Source of the DNA: Prostheceraeus crozeri
Taxonomy: Eukaryota > Platyhelminthes > Polycladida > Euryleptidae
DNA: 64,000 nucleotides
Assembly (NCBI GenBank): GCA_907163375.1
Contig: CAJQUW010008949.1
Coordinates: 69,501 to 133,500 of the forward strand
Direction: 5' to 3'
Made by a program: the position numbers and the translations under genes. Below the pieces are notes generated by a model. It searched no databases. It worked only from the letters and a program-made list of their open reading frames with translations, and was not told where the DNA came from. Position 1 is the first letter of the stretch; each line of letters begins with the position of its first letter. Shown in pieces: positions 45,320 to 57,075 of this stretch.

Positions 45320-48300
45320 TGAAATTTGTGGGACAAATAAATAAACTGTTTTTTTTTGTAACATAACAAATGGTGAAAAACGAAAAATGATGAAGTGTTA
45401 ATCAACTGAAGCAAAGTCAATGATACATTTCACTGTTATGAACCTATTCTTCATGTGGACGCTTGCGATAACGGCACGCATCGTCTGGGTTGTGAGAAAA
45501 TGCTTCACATCATCATAACAGCTGAAATCACATGGAGGGGACACTGATTCTTGTCTGGTTGTATATGGTGCTTTCGTGTAGTCTTGACCTATAGTCAGTC
45601 TTGCTGAATCCACTCAACCTCCGTATTTTGAGATTTTCCAGAACTTCCAGAACGTTGCGATACAAGACATTCAGGTTGCATTCAGTGGCGTCGCGTGCTC
45701 CCAGACCATAGGCCTTCACTCGGCATTGGAATACTATTTCTATACCAAACACTTTTATGTTACAACATTAATTTTCATGAATTTAAATGAATTTTTAATA
45801 ACAACATTCCGAACATTATTTAAGGCCAAGTGAATGTGCACATGAGGAGTGATTGCTCATGTCGCTTAACCGCCTTACTCAAGGAGCTGAGACCACATTA
45901 TCTCGAGAAAAAAAGAGGCAAGGCCAACAGTTTCCTGTGTTTCTCACGGCCGGTCAGCCACTCACATGTTTGAAATTTTGATGCATAAAAATGTCTAGTG
46001 TAGTGCTTCTTATTTCTTTCTCAGCGACTACTTTCATTTTATATCAGGTGTTGACCTACCTTGCTTGACGACTGTCATCTTTTCATTATATTCCCTTCGG
46101 ACGAAAGGCGTGGTTATGATCTCATCTGCAGTACTCAACATAGTGTCACATCAATCACGTAAAAACAAATTATGGAATTCTACCGAATCTGGGTTTTCGA
46201 GTCAGTATTACTCTGGATTCATTGGAGAACGCTCATCATCTGATCACAGTCTTGTGTGAACGTCAGCCATTTGCTACTGTCGACGTAGTGCCTCTCTGAC
46301 ATTAAGCGAATCCGGGAACAATTGGGTTGCACTTCCCTTACTATATTTAGGTACCGCGTCTTGATTAAGAATTGCGTAGAATTTCATTGCAAAAATTGGA
46401 GAAGGCAAAGCATCATGTCTATCTGGAAAGCCAATATTTACGCGCGCGTGCGCTTACTGCCTCACACGCACACAACTCGCTTTCGCTGTCTGAACATCAG
46501 TGCTCCTTCTGGACACACGACTAGCTTGTGTGTCTAATTGTTCGAAGAAAACAGCTGTGATTCGAGCACGTGCTGCAAAACTGTTAGCTCTGAGATTAAG
46601 CGTCTGACTTTGAGATGGAAAGCTGTGTACAGTTATCACGAGAAGCAATCGAATTTAAATGAATGATGACACTTTTCATTTTTATAATTGTTGGAAAATT
46701 ATTTTTGAGGATGCGCCGAAGGCCTCGCAGGTACGGAGAAGACGCCACTGGTTGCATTGCAAAATTGATTTTGCATCGCAAAAGTGCGATACAAAAGCCA
46801 GGAAGCAAATTGTTCCCTGTATTTTCTATCGAAGGTTCCCATGCGATTATGGCAATCACATCATGTCTTGAATATACTTCTTGTACTTTCTCCCGAAGTC
46901 TCGGACTCGACGCCCCCTGATCATTCAAACATCCATTTACAGTTCAGAATATACCGGGTATTTTGAATAATTGATTAAAGCAGGCTGATGCAGACTGAAG
47001 ATATTCTCAATCCGTAGGCTCACAAAGTCTAACAGAGGTTTACAAATGTTCTAACATGTCACTTCTATTATCGAATGTCACCGATTATAGCTCGCATTCA
47101 TTTTGTAAAATGTAGTGGTTCTGTTAAGAAGACTTGCTTTTGTCGCTATCTACTGTTCACACGTCCCCTGCAAGGTGGTGAAAAGCAGTTAAACAAATAC
47201 TGTTGCAATTTGTCAGTACATGAACATATCTCCTGTAGGAGTATCTGTCCCCAAATTTTCTGCAACAGTCGTCATGATGATTAAACGCATAAGTTAGTCA
47301 TCATTTTCCAATGTCAACGCTTCTATGTATCTTACAAAATAAGCATGAATTTGAAACATCACAAATAGCCATCTATTATAGTGTTTTCAACCGAGGTCCA
47401 TACACCACCCTATTGGGCAATAAGTTGCCGGCTGGTGCATGCGCATGAACTAACCGATCGTAGGAGGGAGAGTAATGGTAGACGGACCTACTGATTTATC
47501 CATACAGCATTAGTATGATTTTAATACTCAGGGAGCGCTCTAGTGCTAAATAGAGTTGAATAATTTTGAATTTTTATCAATTGCTTTTGATTAGATTCTA
47601 GTAGGGTACTTGCTGCTGGTAGAAGTAATATTGGTGACCGAAATATACAGCAAGAAGCTTATTTCATGTAATTAATTACCTAAGCTTTTCATTCCAAGCA
47701 AAATCACATCGACAGTCAGCATCATTAAATTAATGCAGACGCGGATGAACCGATCCATTTTCTAACCAATGATGGCATGAAAAGACAGAACCCACCTTTG
47801 TTATTATGTCGAAAGGTTGTGAAGTTACTCGTAATTACTTCCTAAACTATAGGACTCCACTTTGAGGGATGATAAATTCATCCGTTATTTACGGAAATTA
47901 ATACAATATGTAGGCCGATATTCTGCGTTGGAATTCGAAGCCAGGTATGCCAGTTGCACTAGTGAGTATTCCATCACAAGGCTACAATAGCAGCTGGTAA
48001 GCTGCAAAGCGAATGTGTGCATGTCGCAGTCAACCAGAGACGAGATCGTGACATGGACAAGGACTACTTAGAATTTGAAAAGCATGAAAAGTTGAGATCA
48101 GCGCTTCTTCCAGAGTGGAAACCGAACCTGGATTTTTAGAAACACAACCGGTCGGTCGTTCTTAGGGTTATTTTCCTTGCCGTCCTCTAGTACTTGATAT
48201 TTCTATATACGATAAATGCATTGCGTTAATGCGCAATCGAGTATAATTTGTGCGGTTTATAATCATGACTATCATGGCGATTATTATTTCTTCGAGATAT

Positions 48301-48978
48301 GACACAACTTTCCAAGCATTTTATTGCCGAGATAATTTATTGATAACAAGGAGATCTCCTTGGCGGGTGCGAGTCATAATTGCAATTTGAAAAGCTGGCA
48401 CACGTTTGCGTGTTTCGAATTATGAATGCGTAGCATCCACGAATATGAAAATAAGCATGTTCACTTGCAGATACATATCAAAAATTGCATTCAGTTGGTG
48501 ACTATATACATTAGCTTTTGAATACCCATATGCCTTTGTTCTGAACAAGAAGACATTTGAGTGAATCTTGATAATGCAAAATATAATAATTGATTGTTCA
48601 ATCATAATTTGCGCATATATTCAAATGGCTACTAATTTCAAATAAGACGTGCCTGGGTCTAAAAATTAAATCTGCAAGGGGACCAAAGAATTGGTCCAAC
48701 CGAAAACCCATTCTGGTCTCTTCTACCCAGACTCGGCGAAAAAATACTAAGTATACGCACTAATGCATGATAATATGCGAGAATAACTCTTTTACCAGCA
48801 TTCATAATCACTATGAAAATCTAGTCTATGGGAGAATTCATTGTTATCAATAATGGGAATGATATAAAGAAGTCATTTGAATTTGATTAGTAGTTCAATG
48901 CACAATGTGCATGCAGAGTGGAGTTTATCTAAATATTTGAATATCATATAGTTGATGGATTTCGTCGGGAGGTTCATA
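45320..48978. other. intron 2, no gene recognised
   Basis: Short ORFs on both strands (longest 46928-46596 minus, 110 codons), none recognisable; some overlap each other on both strands and look like chance frames. Confidence 0.4.
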
Positions 48979-49922
48979 ATATGAGAAAAACAATAATTTG
49001 TCGTTAGTCTCTCCCCAATACTTTTTTCCAATATGCGAGTGTTTTGAATAAAAAGGCAGATGTTATGCGCCAGACGTTTCGCGTACCAGCCGCTTTCTCA
49101 ATGGCAAAAATCTATTAAAATTTTACAAATCGAGTAAAAGAATTGCTAAAAGCATGATGCCAGTTCGTGACGACGATTTAGAGCCGGCTTCATTTGTGCA
49201 ATCAATTGTGATTCGCTGATGCTGGTTTTAATTATATCATCTCATCATATATCATTATCATATTTATTATCTTAATTTTTATACTCGTATATCTCAAATT
49301 AATTATCTCATTCGCAAACATAAACTTAACATTAGATTCGTAAATAAAAGCAACAAAAAATTATGTCATTTATTTCGCAGTAAGGATAGGAATAAAAAAC
49401 ACAATAATTGTGTTCTTTGTAGTAAACTACCTAATTAGATTAATTGCAATGTTCGTTTTGTAGTTTATCAGTTTATTTGTCATTTTTGTTCTTCTAGTTA
49501 CATAGGTAAATCTTCACGCCCATTTCGGTTGAGATTTAATGAACATCGCAGAAGCATCGTGAATGGAGACACAGCAAGTGCCTTGGCTGATCACTGCTTG
49601 AAATGTGCAGCGAACAATATTGAAGACTTTGACGTCAGCATACTGCGAATTTTAGATTACCCTGTCAAAATCAGCATCAGCGAATCACAATTGATTGCAC
49701 AAATGAAGCCGGCTCTAAATCGTCGTCACGAACTGGCATCATGCTTTTAGCAATTCTTATATATACTCGATTTGTAAAATTTTAATAGATTTTTGCCATT
49801 GAGAAAGCGGCTGGTACGCGAAACGTCTGGCGCATAACATCTGCCTTTTTATTCAAAACACTCGCATATTGGAAAAAAGTATTGGGGAGAGACTAACGAC
49901 AAATTATTGTTTTTCTCATATT
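48979..49922 (+). mobile_element. Penelope fragment inside an inverted repeat (copy 3)
   Basis: Arms of about 250 bases (48979-49229 and 49667-49922) are nearly identical inverted copies. The right arm holds the last 28 codons and 3' flank of a Penelope ORF; the left arm is the same stretch turned round. Between them lies the rest of the GIY-YIG coding part. The 3' flank holds gcggctggtacgcgaaacgt, like the conserved GAAACGT word that often follows Penelope ORFs. Confidence 0.8.
49400..49750 (+). pseudogene. Penelope GIY-YIG endonuclease end
   Basis: The frame reads NCVLCSKLPN, an in-frame TAG (49436-49438), then CNVRFVVYQFICHFCSSSYI, GKSSRPFRLRFNEHRRSIVN and on to a C-terminal RRHELASCF stop at 49748-49750. 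Y-x-x-x-C-x-x-C-x-x-x-Y-I-G and R-x-x-EH are the GIY-YIG nuclease marks, and a Glu in ISESQLI fits the metal ligand. It closely follows the fragment at 81-551 (YIGKSSRPF in both). The RT part is missing. A 5'-truncated, dead copy. Confidence 0.75.
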
Positions 49923-50298
49923 TGAATATTGTCTTTCGATCAGTCACCAAATTTGAATGAAAATCAACAAAAATCTTGAAAAGTCCAATAATCGACAAAT
50001 AATCGGCCGATTACCGATTATCACTCTGCAGTGTCAATAATAGGGCGATAAATCGGTGGGCCACCAGATAGAACTGACTTTTTTATGCAGGCGTTCCTCA
50101 ATGAACGAGTGACTTAAAATGTTTGTATGAGAATACATTGAAAAATGAACTTGTATTTATAAATTCGCCAGTCTTTTTTACTCAAACCACCCTGTAAAAG
50201 TTTCCACAAAATTTCATTTGCCCTATATGACATTACCTAATATCATCGCGATCCTGCTGCATTGCCACTACAGCTACAATGAGAATTTGTGCTTTCAG

Positions 50299-50401
50299 AT
50301 GGTAGAGGTCTTCCTGATCCAAATCCTCCTCCTCCAAAAGTCAAACGGAAACCCGCACCTCAGAAAGGAAAACCTCTGAATCCGAAGCAAGTTCACATTT
50401 T
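50299..50401 (+). CDS. C22orf23: UPF0193 gene, exon 3
   Basis: Acceptor gtgctttcag; the first two bases complete an Asn codon, then GRGLPDPNPPPPKVKRKPAP. I chose the donor TTTT|gtatta at 50402 because its phase (2) fits exon 4; the GT at 50391 would break the frame. The 3' end is the least certain junction of the gene. Confidence 0.65.
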
Positions 50402-50653
50402 GTATTATTTCAATTGTTTCTCATGGAAAAGTTTTGCCACTATAACAGTTTAGAGGCTGGCATCTATAGCCCACGGTTTAGTTAGGAATTAGCTTCGATA
50501 TTTTCCAAGGTTTAGCAGTCATGTACTTATAATAAATCAATTGCTTGTGCTTACCGGATGCATTAATTGTACATTTCACTATTTTAATTGATAATTTTTG
50601 AATATCTGTGATCATTTCACATTGATTCACATTCTTGGTGTTTTTCTTGACAG

Positions 50654-50880
50654 GAATTACTCATCATCATTGAGAACGAGACAGCAAATAGAAGAAAGTG
50701 GGGCATATGAGAAACCAGCATATCGGCCAAGGAATATTCCAGGTCGAAACAGCAATGAGAAGGATCGGTTAGCGAATATGATGGCGTTCGGCATGGATTT
50801 AGATCCGAATCAGAAGGCGAAACAAGCCCGACCACCAACTCCAGAATCACCTCCTCCACCCATGGATCGGTTTGATGAAC
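50654..50880 (+). CDS. C22orf23: UPF0193 gene, exon 4
   Basis: Acceptor ttcttgacag, donor C|gtaagg. Encodes SGAYEKPAYRPRNIPGRN, NEKDRLANMMAFGMD and a proline-rich PPTPESPPPPMDRFDE, matching the family block before the C-terminal helix. Ends in phase 1. Confidence 0.85.
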
Positions 50881-51681
50881 GTAAGGCGTTTGATACTGTA
50901 GACATACGTTTGAGTACTTCTTGAATTTGACGTTGGTTTGAAAAGTTAAGGGTAGTTTGAAAATTAAAAATCTGGTGGGGAAACAGCCTAAAAAGTACCT
51001 TAGTTTCGTATAACATCGGAATACGTGATCATTTCGATCAAAGCATGTGAGAGCTGCGATCTTGAGCTAACGATTAGGAAGTTGTTTTACTTTCTTGTTA
51101 GTGCCAGTTTTCTGCACCAAAAGCAACAATAGTAGGCCCACTTTCAGTTTTTTCTGACTGCTACTTGCTAATAATTCCGGCATCCACGCTGATGAGACGC
51201 CTATGAAACTAACCCTGATTGCAATTGTAAAACTTTTTCTACAGAAAGGTTATTAACACATCTGTCTGAATCTAAATACATCAGGAAATTAGGTCCGAGT
51301 AATTCTCCACAGACATGAAATATAAGTGATCATCTGCTGATATTTACGTTCTACTTCCTTCCCGTTACCAAGAGCGAGGAGCTCGAAACGTGGGGACTTT
51401 GACGTTATTTACTTTTGTCTTTTATGTGTTGAATAGAGCCTCGGGGAGAAATTGATATTTATCATAAAAATAAGGTCGGCTATAAACTTGTGAACAATGT
51501 GCAATTATGAAGCTTGAAATGCGGACGTTTTGCTTCAAATTTATATTCCACCTTCATCACTCTAAAGTCCGCCACGTGATAATGCCTTATGATTCTGTTT
51601 TTAAATTTCTATTGCCGATTCTGAACATCAATTGTGCATTCTTCCATGGTGAATTCTCCGATCTTTCCTACAATCTTTCAG
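50881..51681. other. UPF0193 intron 4
   Basis: No repeat or gene recognised; bounded by good gtaagg and tctttcag splice sites. Confidence 0.7.
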
Positions 51682-51782
51682 TTGTGGAGGAAATCGAAGA
51701 GCGAAAAAACTTTCTTGACAAAATGGAATCTCTTGGACAAGGCAAGCAATATCGCAGCAGAATTGAGACTGAAATTTCCCAG
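51682..51782 (+). CDS. C22orf23: UPF0193 gene, exon 5
   Basis: Acceptor caatctttcag; first two bases complete Leu, then VEEIEERKNFLDKMESLGQG and KQYRSRIETEISQ. Donor CAG|gtaagt (phase 0) is near consensus. Human C22orf23 has about 20 more residues after this point, so at least one exon follows. A possible acceptor only 35 bases downstream (tttgcag before 51818) opens a frame, but its product is unlike the family. Confidence 0.85.
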
Positions 51783-53299
51783 GTAAGTTAATAGGAAAGG
51801 TTTATCTAATTTTGCAGAAGTTATTGATTGCAAAGGCTCGGAACCTGGAATTGAGTGATTTCTTGTTAGAGTTTGAGCACGCAGGAACTCTCTTGGAAAT
51901 TCGTTCTCTATTAGCTTGCGTTTGCAGGGAATCAGGGATGCGGAGTCCCATCATTTTGATAGGACTCCGACTCCAACTCCGGGTGGCCACTATTTAATAA
52001 AGCCTAGCTTTTTTTAAAAAAAATGGTAACCGACATCATAGATCATCATAGGCTTACCTGAACTTATCTTTAGTGATCACTGCTGTATCAAGTATCAATC
52101 ATTTTCGATGAAAGTTTATCAAATGTCGCTTCAAGTTGGATGCATACCACTGGGCTCCTCCCATCTTCTTGATGTGTGCTTCACACGGTTTTTCTCCAGT
52201 ATGTACCAGGCAGGAAAATCCCCCATCCTTTTCCAAAAAGTATGAGTACACTTTCAATTTTAACAAGCTTTAGAACATCATTTTAGTGCTTTGGAGGAGC
52301 CATCACACACGATTAACGTGAGGGTAAGAGGTAATGTTCTCAAACAAACCAGTATTTCATTTTTGTCTCTGATGTGACCTTTGGTGCGTAAGTGTGATCG
52401 AGGCTATAGGAAGGCTTGTCTTCTCTATTAAATCACCGAGTGAAAAGACAATCGTTTTTCACTATCACGGTTCATTCCCTCAATTATTACAAGCATTGCA
52501 TGCAGCAGTGTCGCTGTACTTTTGTTTGAAGGAGAAAGCTGACATCAAGATAATGACAACTATACACAAGGATAAATAATTTACTTCGGGTCTAGCTATA
52601 GGCCGGAGTCCTATCATTTGATAGGACTCCGACTCCGACTCCCTGCAGGGAATGTTTTTCGGATATACTCCGACTGTAGTTTGGTAAGACTTGTCCTTTG
52701 TAATTTGCTTTATTAATCAAAGTAGACAGATCATCCACCGCAGCGCCTGCTGTTACAGTAGTAACATCAGTTTTAGTAACTCACTCCATGGTTTGGCAAG
52801 GTTTGAGTACCAACTGCTTCAACAATGCTGTCACACTTTAATTCCAGAAAATTAACTCCATTCAAATGGACTACTACATTTGATAAGGTTTCTTCAGCAG
52901 TAATGTTTAATAATCGTTATGCGATCATTGACATTGGAGTGAAAGCATTGGCGGACTGATGAAGGGTCTCGCATTAATAAGTCCAATGATCATTTTGCAT
53001 TGCGCTGTCGCACCCAAAACGCTAATTCATGCTGGCAAGTAAGGCGTGCGTCAGTCGTCGTACTGGTGTGAAGCATCCTTAAGGCCAGTATATACTTTTT
53101 GACGTATAATTGCAGTACGCCGACTGGAAAAAGCTTCAGTCCACAGATTATGTCAGTCGGACCTGCTATTCCCTTAATCAATGAAAGCTAGCGTACAAGT
53201 GTTCAAACTAGGCGCAGTCCTTGTGCGTTTGCAGTGTAGTGATTTTCAGTAAATATTCCTGATTCCGATCATCATCGGTAGCATCATCAACGAAATTTG
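51783..53299. other. downstream of UPF0193 exon 5
   Basis: Contains two blocks rich in gactccgactcc near 51930-51985 and 52605-52650, in related but not identical contexts (ataggactccgac, ctgcagggaat). They may be ends of a small inserted repeat. The last UPF0193 exon was not found here. Confidence 0.4.
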
Positions 53300-53589
53300 A
53301 ACATAGTGGTGATCAGAGAGTTTCAGAGGAGTTTGGCGCAGATATTTCCATTTTTCTTGGATGGTGTTTCGTCTTTCTCTATTCCGATAGATGAGACCGG
53401 CTTATTATCCTTCCATGAACTGTTCGCTCTCTCTGTATTCTTAAATTTATTACTCTCTAAAACCCAAAGAAGCTCGCACCTCCGAACCTCTTCAATTAGT
53501 TTATCACCGAACCTCTTCTAGTTTTAGTTTATCACCCATACTGGGGATCGGTCCCCTCGCACGATATTCTCCTTGACTTTTTTCAGGAT

Positions 53590-54498
53590 TTGATTGATAA
53601 CACAACATGTAGCCATGTTTTGATTTTGGGGGATGTTAATGATCTCCGTTTGAGTATAAATGATTTTTCTGAGTATAATGGTCTGACACAAATTGTACAA
53701 CATGCTACGAGAGGCCGTAACATTTTAGACATTGTTCTCACTAATCATGCTTTGAAGTTTGAAACTCCGACTTGTATAGCTCCTCTCGGTCGTTCTGACC
53801 ACAAAGGGATTTATATTAAAAGCTCTGTTCCATCCCCCAATGTTTCCTTTATTAAGAAAGTCCGCGCCTTCACAGCTTCCTCCTTTGCCTCGTGTTATTC
53901 CTTCCTTGGTTCTGTGAACTGGGATGACTTTCTGAGTGTCAGTGATGTAGACTTGATGGTCTACCTTTTTCAAGATATTTTGTTATTCTGCTATGAACTT
54001 TACTTTCCGGAAAAACATGTTCGGATGCGCTCCTCTGAGCCACCTTGGATAAAACCCTCTCTGAAAGTTCTGTCGGACGCCAGGGATAAGGCTCTTTCCC
54101 GCGTTAACTTTTGCAAATATCTTGCTTTGCGAGAGAAGTTCAACTCCCAAATCCTCAAAGCTAAGTCTCGGCATTTTTCTCGGTTGCACTCAAGCTCTCC
54201 CTCAGAAGTCTGGAAAACAATTAACAGCCAACTAAAATGTACTTTTGACTCTCGTCTTGATCCCTCATTAGCTTCTGAGCTTAATGACAAATTTATTGAG
54301 CACTTTGCACCTCCTGATATCCATTTATTCAACAGCTCTTCTGTTCATAGCACCCATTCTTTGTCTGTTCCTCATGTTTCTGAATTTACTGTTTATAACA
54401 TGATTAGAAGATGTAAGTCGAATTCCACAGGACCTGATGGCATCCCACCACACTTTTTCCGTCTGTTTGCCGAGGTCTTAGCCAAGCCCTTGCTATAA
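53590..54498 (+). pseudogene. LINE ORF2, endonuclease end and linker
   Basis: A 302-codon frame with VLILGDVND (the GDFN motif), TRGRNILDIVLTN and PLGRSDHKGI (the SDH motif), marks of the LINE endonuclease that nicks target DNA. An open stretch just upstream (about 53530-53590, with YWGSVPS) belongs to the same domain. A linker with conserved Trp and Pro (SEPPWIKPSLKVL, EVWKTINSQL) leads to CKSNSTGPDGIPPHFF, the start of the RT domain. A one-base loss near 54493 shifts the frame and stops it at 54498. Confidence 0.8.
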
Positions 54499-55754
54499 TC
54501 TATAATCGTTCGCTCGAGACTGCTATCTTCCCTCAGCAATGGAAACTTGCTAACATCACGCCATTACCCAAAGTTGACGGCACTTTCCGCCCAATCTCCA
54601 TACTTCCATTCGCCAGCAAGGTTCTCGAAAGGCTGATACGGGACAAGGTTGTTCTACCGTCCATTTCTGTGCCTCTAAATCGTAGTCAATTCGGTTTCAT
54701 TCCGAACTCCTTTGGCGGCTGTACCAATGCAGCACTTTCTATTCGGCTCCACTTACTTCAACATCTTTCCAAAAATCCCGGAAATTCAGCGAAACTACTT
54801 GCTGTGGATTTCGAAAAAGCTTTCGATTCCATAAGTCACCATATTCTCTTAAACACCTTGAAAGAACAACTTCACTGTAATTCCCACTCTGTTAGGCTTG
54901 TCCAAAGCTTCCTGTCTGATCGCTTTCAGAGAGTAACGTGTGAAAATTCCACTACGGACTGGAAGTGTATCACCAGTGGTGTCCCTCAGGACTCTGTACT
55001 GGGCCCCCTTTTATTTGTCCTCCTGATTAATGATTTGCCCTCCTTTTCCGACACCGCCGTGGTAGCCTACGCTGACGACATTACCCTTATCCATTTTGTT
55101 GAAAGAGACTCAACTTCTGATTTCCAAGCTATCGTAGACTCTTTTCATGACTGGTCTTTGAGTAAGAAACTGAACATCAATATTGATAAGACCAAGCTTC
55201 TATCAGTTCGACGGTCTATGACTCCATCTGTTGCTCCTGTTACAATCGATGGGTTTGTTATTGATGAAGTTCGTTCTGTTAAGATCCTGGGGGTTTACTT
55301 CACGGATGATTTGAAATGGGATGTTCAATTCAACTTCTTATACAAAAAAATGTGTAGGAGTCTTTCCTGTGTAAAAAGGTTGAAAGTGAATTGTAATACC
55401 TGTAATGTTATCTGGCGAGCCTACAACGGCCTCGTAATGTGTCATTTGAATTTTTGCTGGCCAGTGATATGTGATTTGCCTATGAAATACCTCGCTAAGA
55501 TCGAACGAATTGATCGCCTTGCCGCCAGATGGGCCAATATCAAAAATGTTCTTCCTCTGAGGAATAGACTGGACGAATCGTGCATCAAACTGATAACGAA
55601 AGTTTCCAAGAATATTGAAGTACACCCTCTCAGCGAATTCTTTGAAATTCGCTCTGAAACCTGTAACACCAGACATTCTAGAGCTTTACTTCCTTTACGT
55701 CGTAAATCAAGATTGTACAGTCAGTCATTTGTAAGATTTTCACCATTTTCTTGA
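54492..55754 (+). pseudogene. LINE ORF2, reverse transcriptase
   Basis: About 420 codons continuing the previous frame after the shift. RT blocks in order: LANITPLPKVDGTFRPISIL, RSQFGF, LLAVDFEKAFDSISH (first catalytic Asp), SGVPQDSVLGPLLF (Asp where most copies have Gly), VVAYADDITL (catalytic Asp pair), KLNINIDKTKLL and SVKILGVYF. C-terminal conserved region: AARWANIKNVLPLRNRLDES. The catalytic residues remain, so decay is recent. Confidence 0.85.
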
Positions 55755-55831
55755 ATTGTTGCGAGTTTGTTTTTTGTCAAATACCGCTATGTAGTATTTG
55801 AAATATAGCATTATTATTATTATTATTATTA

Positions 55832-55990
55832 TAATATTAGCCGCCAATGCGCCTCACCGTAGCCGACAGATGCGCCTCACAAATGCCAATGCGCCTCAGA
55901 CTGGTAATATTAGCCGCCAATGCGCCTCACAGTTGCCAATGCGCCTCGCAGTTGCCAATGCGCCTCAATCAATAGTTATGATAACTAACT
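55832..55990 (+). repeat. array of a GCCAATGCGCCTCAC motif
   Basis: Five copies of (c/t)gccaatgcgcctc and one diverged copy (agatgcgcctcac). Two begin with the longer taatattagccgccaatg (55832 and 55907). Inverted copies stand at 63047-63063 and 63595-63615. Confidence 0.75.
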
Positions 55991-57075
55991 GCTTTTGCGC
56001 CTCGGTCGTCTGATATTGTCAAAACATACGTTGTAATGTTAAAAATGACTTAAATTTGGGAAAATTATTCTTCGCAGAGTAGCCAAGATGATCATAGATT
56101 AAAAAACTAACGGAACAGGCAAAATTATCTGTACAGATGAATGAAGTTGCGGTTTTTTTTCTCGCCAACTCAGCTTTCCAAACCTTTGAAGAAGCAATAA
56201 TCTTCCTCACCAACTGAACGCTCTGAATCATGTGAAAGAGCACCAATTTCGGCATCATCCTTACATATATACTCAAAGCTTCTACAATAATATTGTCTGC
56301 AGAAAAACTGAATAACCGAAGTGTACGGTATGTGAATCAATATCAACCATTCCTGAAATGGAAAACATTTATCACTTACTTTGCAATGAGCGATCCATAT
56401 CCCATGGAAATTCAATAAAAGGTGACATGTAGATTAACGTTATTTGACTTTGACTATGCCATAACAATGATAGATTAGGTGTATATGAAAATCTATCAGA
56501 GAATGGTTATGTAAAGATGATAACGTTTACTGTGCTGATCAATGTCATCATGCCTCGAAATGATCCCAGGATTAACAACAGGATGACTCAATGCTGCTAA
56601 AACCAAGACATTCTGAGGCATAGACATAATTATACAAGAAAATAATTCAGTGCTGGAATCATGATTACAGAAGTACGGAAGTACTCTGAATATTTCACGT
56701 TTCGGAAGCAAGTTCTGAATATTTCTGGACTTGGAGGAATGTCTTATGCGTGCTCAGATAGAACAGATTGAAATATATGTGTTTTATAGACAGAACAGAG
56801 TAACTATTAAAATTAACTCATCACCTTTTCATGAGGCTCTCAGTGTAGATACGCACATAAATCTCTTTGGCTATATATGATGTTCATGAGTTTCAAGCAA
56901 GTGGATGACATTCACTACTACAATTCTTTCTTTAATCAAGTATTAACATCAGAAAGGCTACATTGAAGATTCTATTTCAATATTATTCTCTAGATTATTT
57001 TTTATAATATGAAATAATGTACGTGACTGTAAATAACAAGATATATACATTCCTCAGTATCAATATACTTGCAGT
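55991..57075. other. no gene recognised
   Basis: AT-rich with short ORFs; nothing assignable. Confidence 0.4.

Larger units (their letters stand above)
27564..51782 (+). other. C22orf23: UPF0193-family gene spanning 24 kb (five exons seen)
   Basis: Five exons found by similarity to the UPF0193 (EVG1; human C22orf23) family join with GT-AG introns of phases 1, 1, 2 and 1 to give an unbroken 196-codon protein; the human protein is near 217. Hallmarks appear in order: NYSPQTRDLL, MMKESKLTNLQQR, GAYEKPAYRPR, then DRFDE joined to LVEEIEERKNF and LGQGKQYRSRI. The function of this family is not well known. The final C-terminal exon was not found. Intron 1 (27658-42992) holds a Gypsy element, a Crypton-type gene and two foldbacks; intron 2 (43056-50298) holds a Tc1-like element and a Penelope foldback. 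The intact frame and splice sites suggest that the gene is still expressed despite these loads. Confidence 0.85.
53300..55838 (+). mobile_element. non-LTR retrotransposon (CR1/jockey-type LINE), 5' truncated
   Basis: Carries the C-terminal part of an apurinic-like endonuclease and a full reverse transcriptase, and ends in an (ATT)n tail (55810-55838), the short-repeat 3' end found in L2/CR1-like LINEs. The 5' part of ORF2 and any ORF1 are missing. One frameshift lies between the endonuclease and RT halves. Confidence 0.85.

Noticed and set aside
46596..46966. Cluster of ORFs on both strands
   Set aside because: No family resemblance, no splice logic, several frames overlap; probably chance.
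50250..50290. A possible UPF0193 exon reading ALPLQLQ, like the human ALPLQ
   Set aside because: A TGA follows at once, no acceptor precedes it, and the exon starting at 50299 fits the phase from exon 2 exactly. The match is chance.
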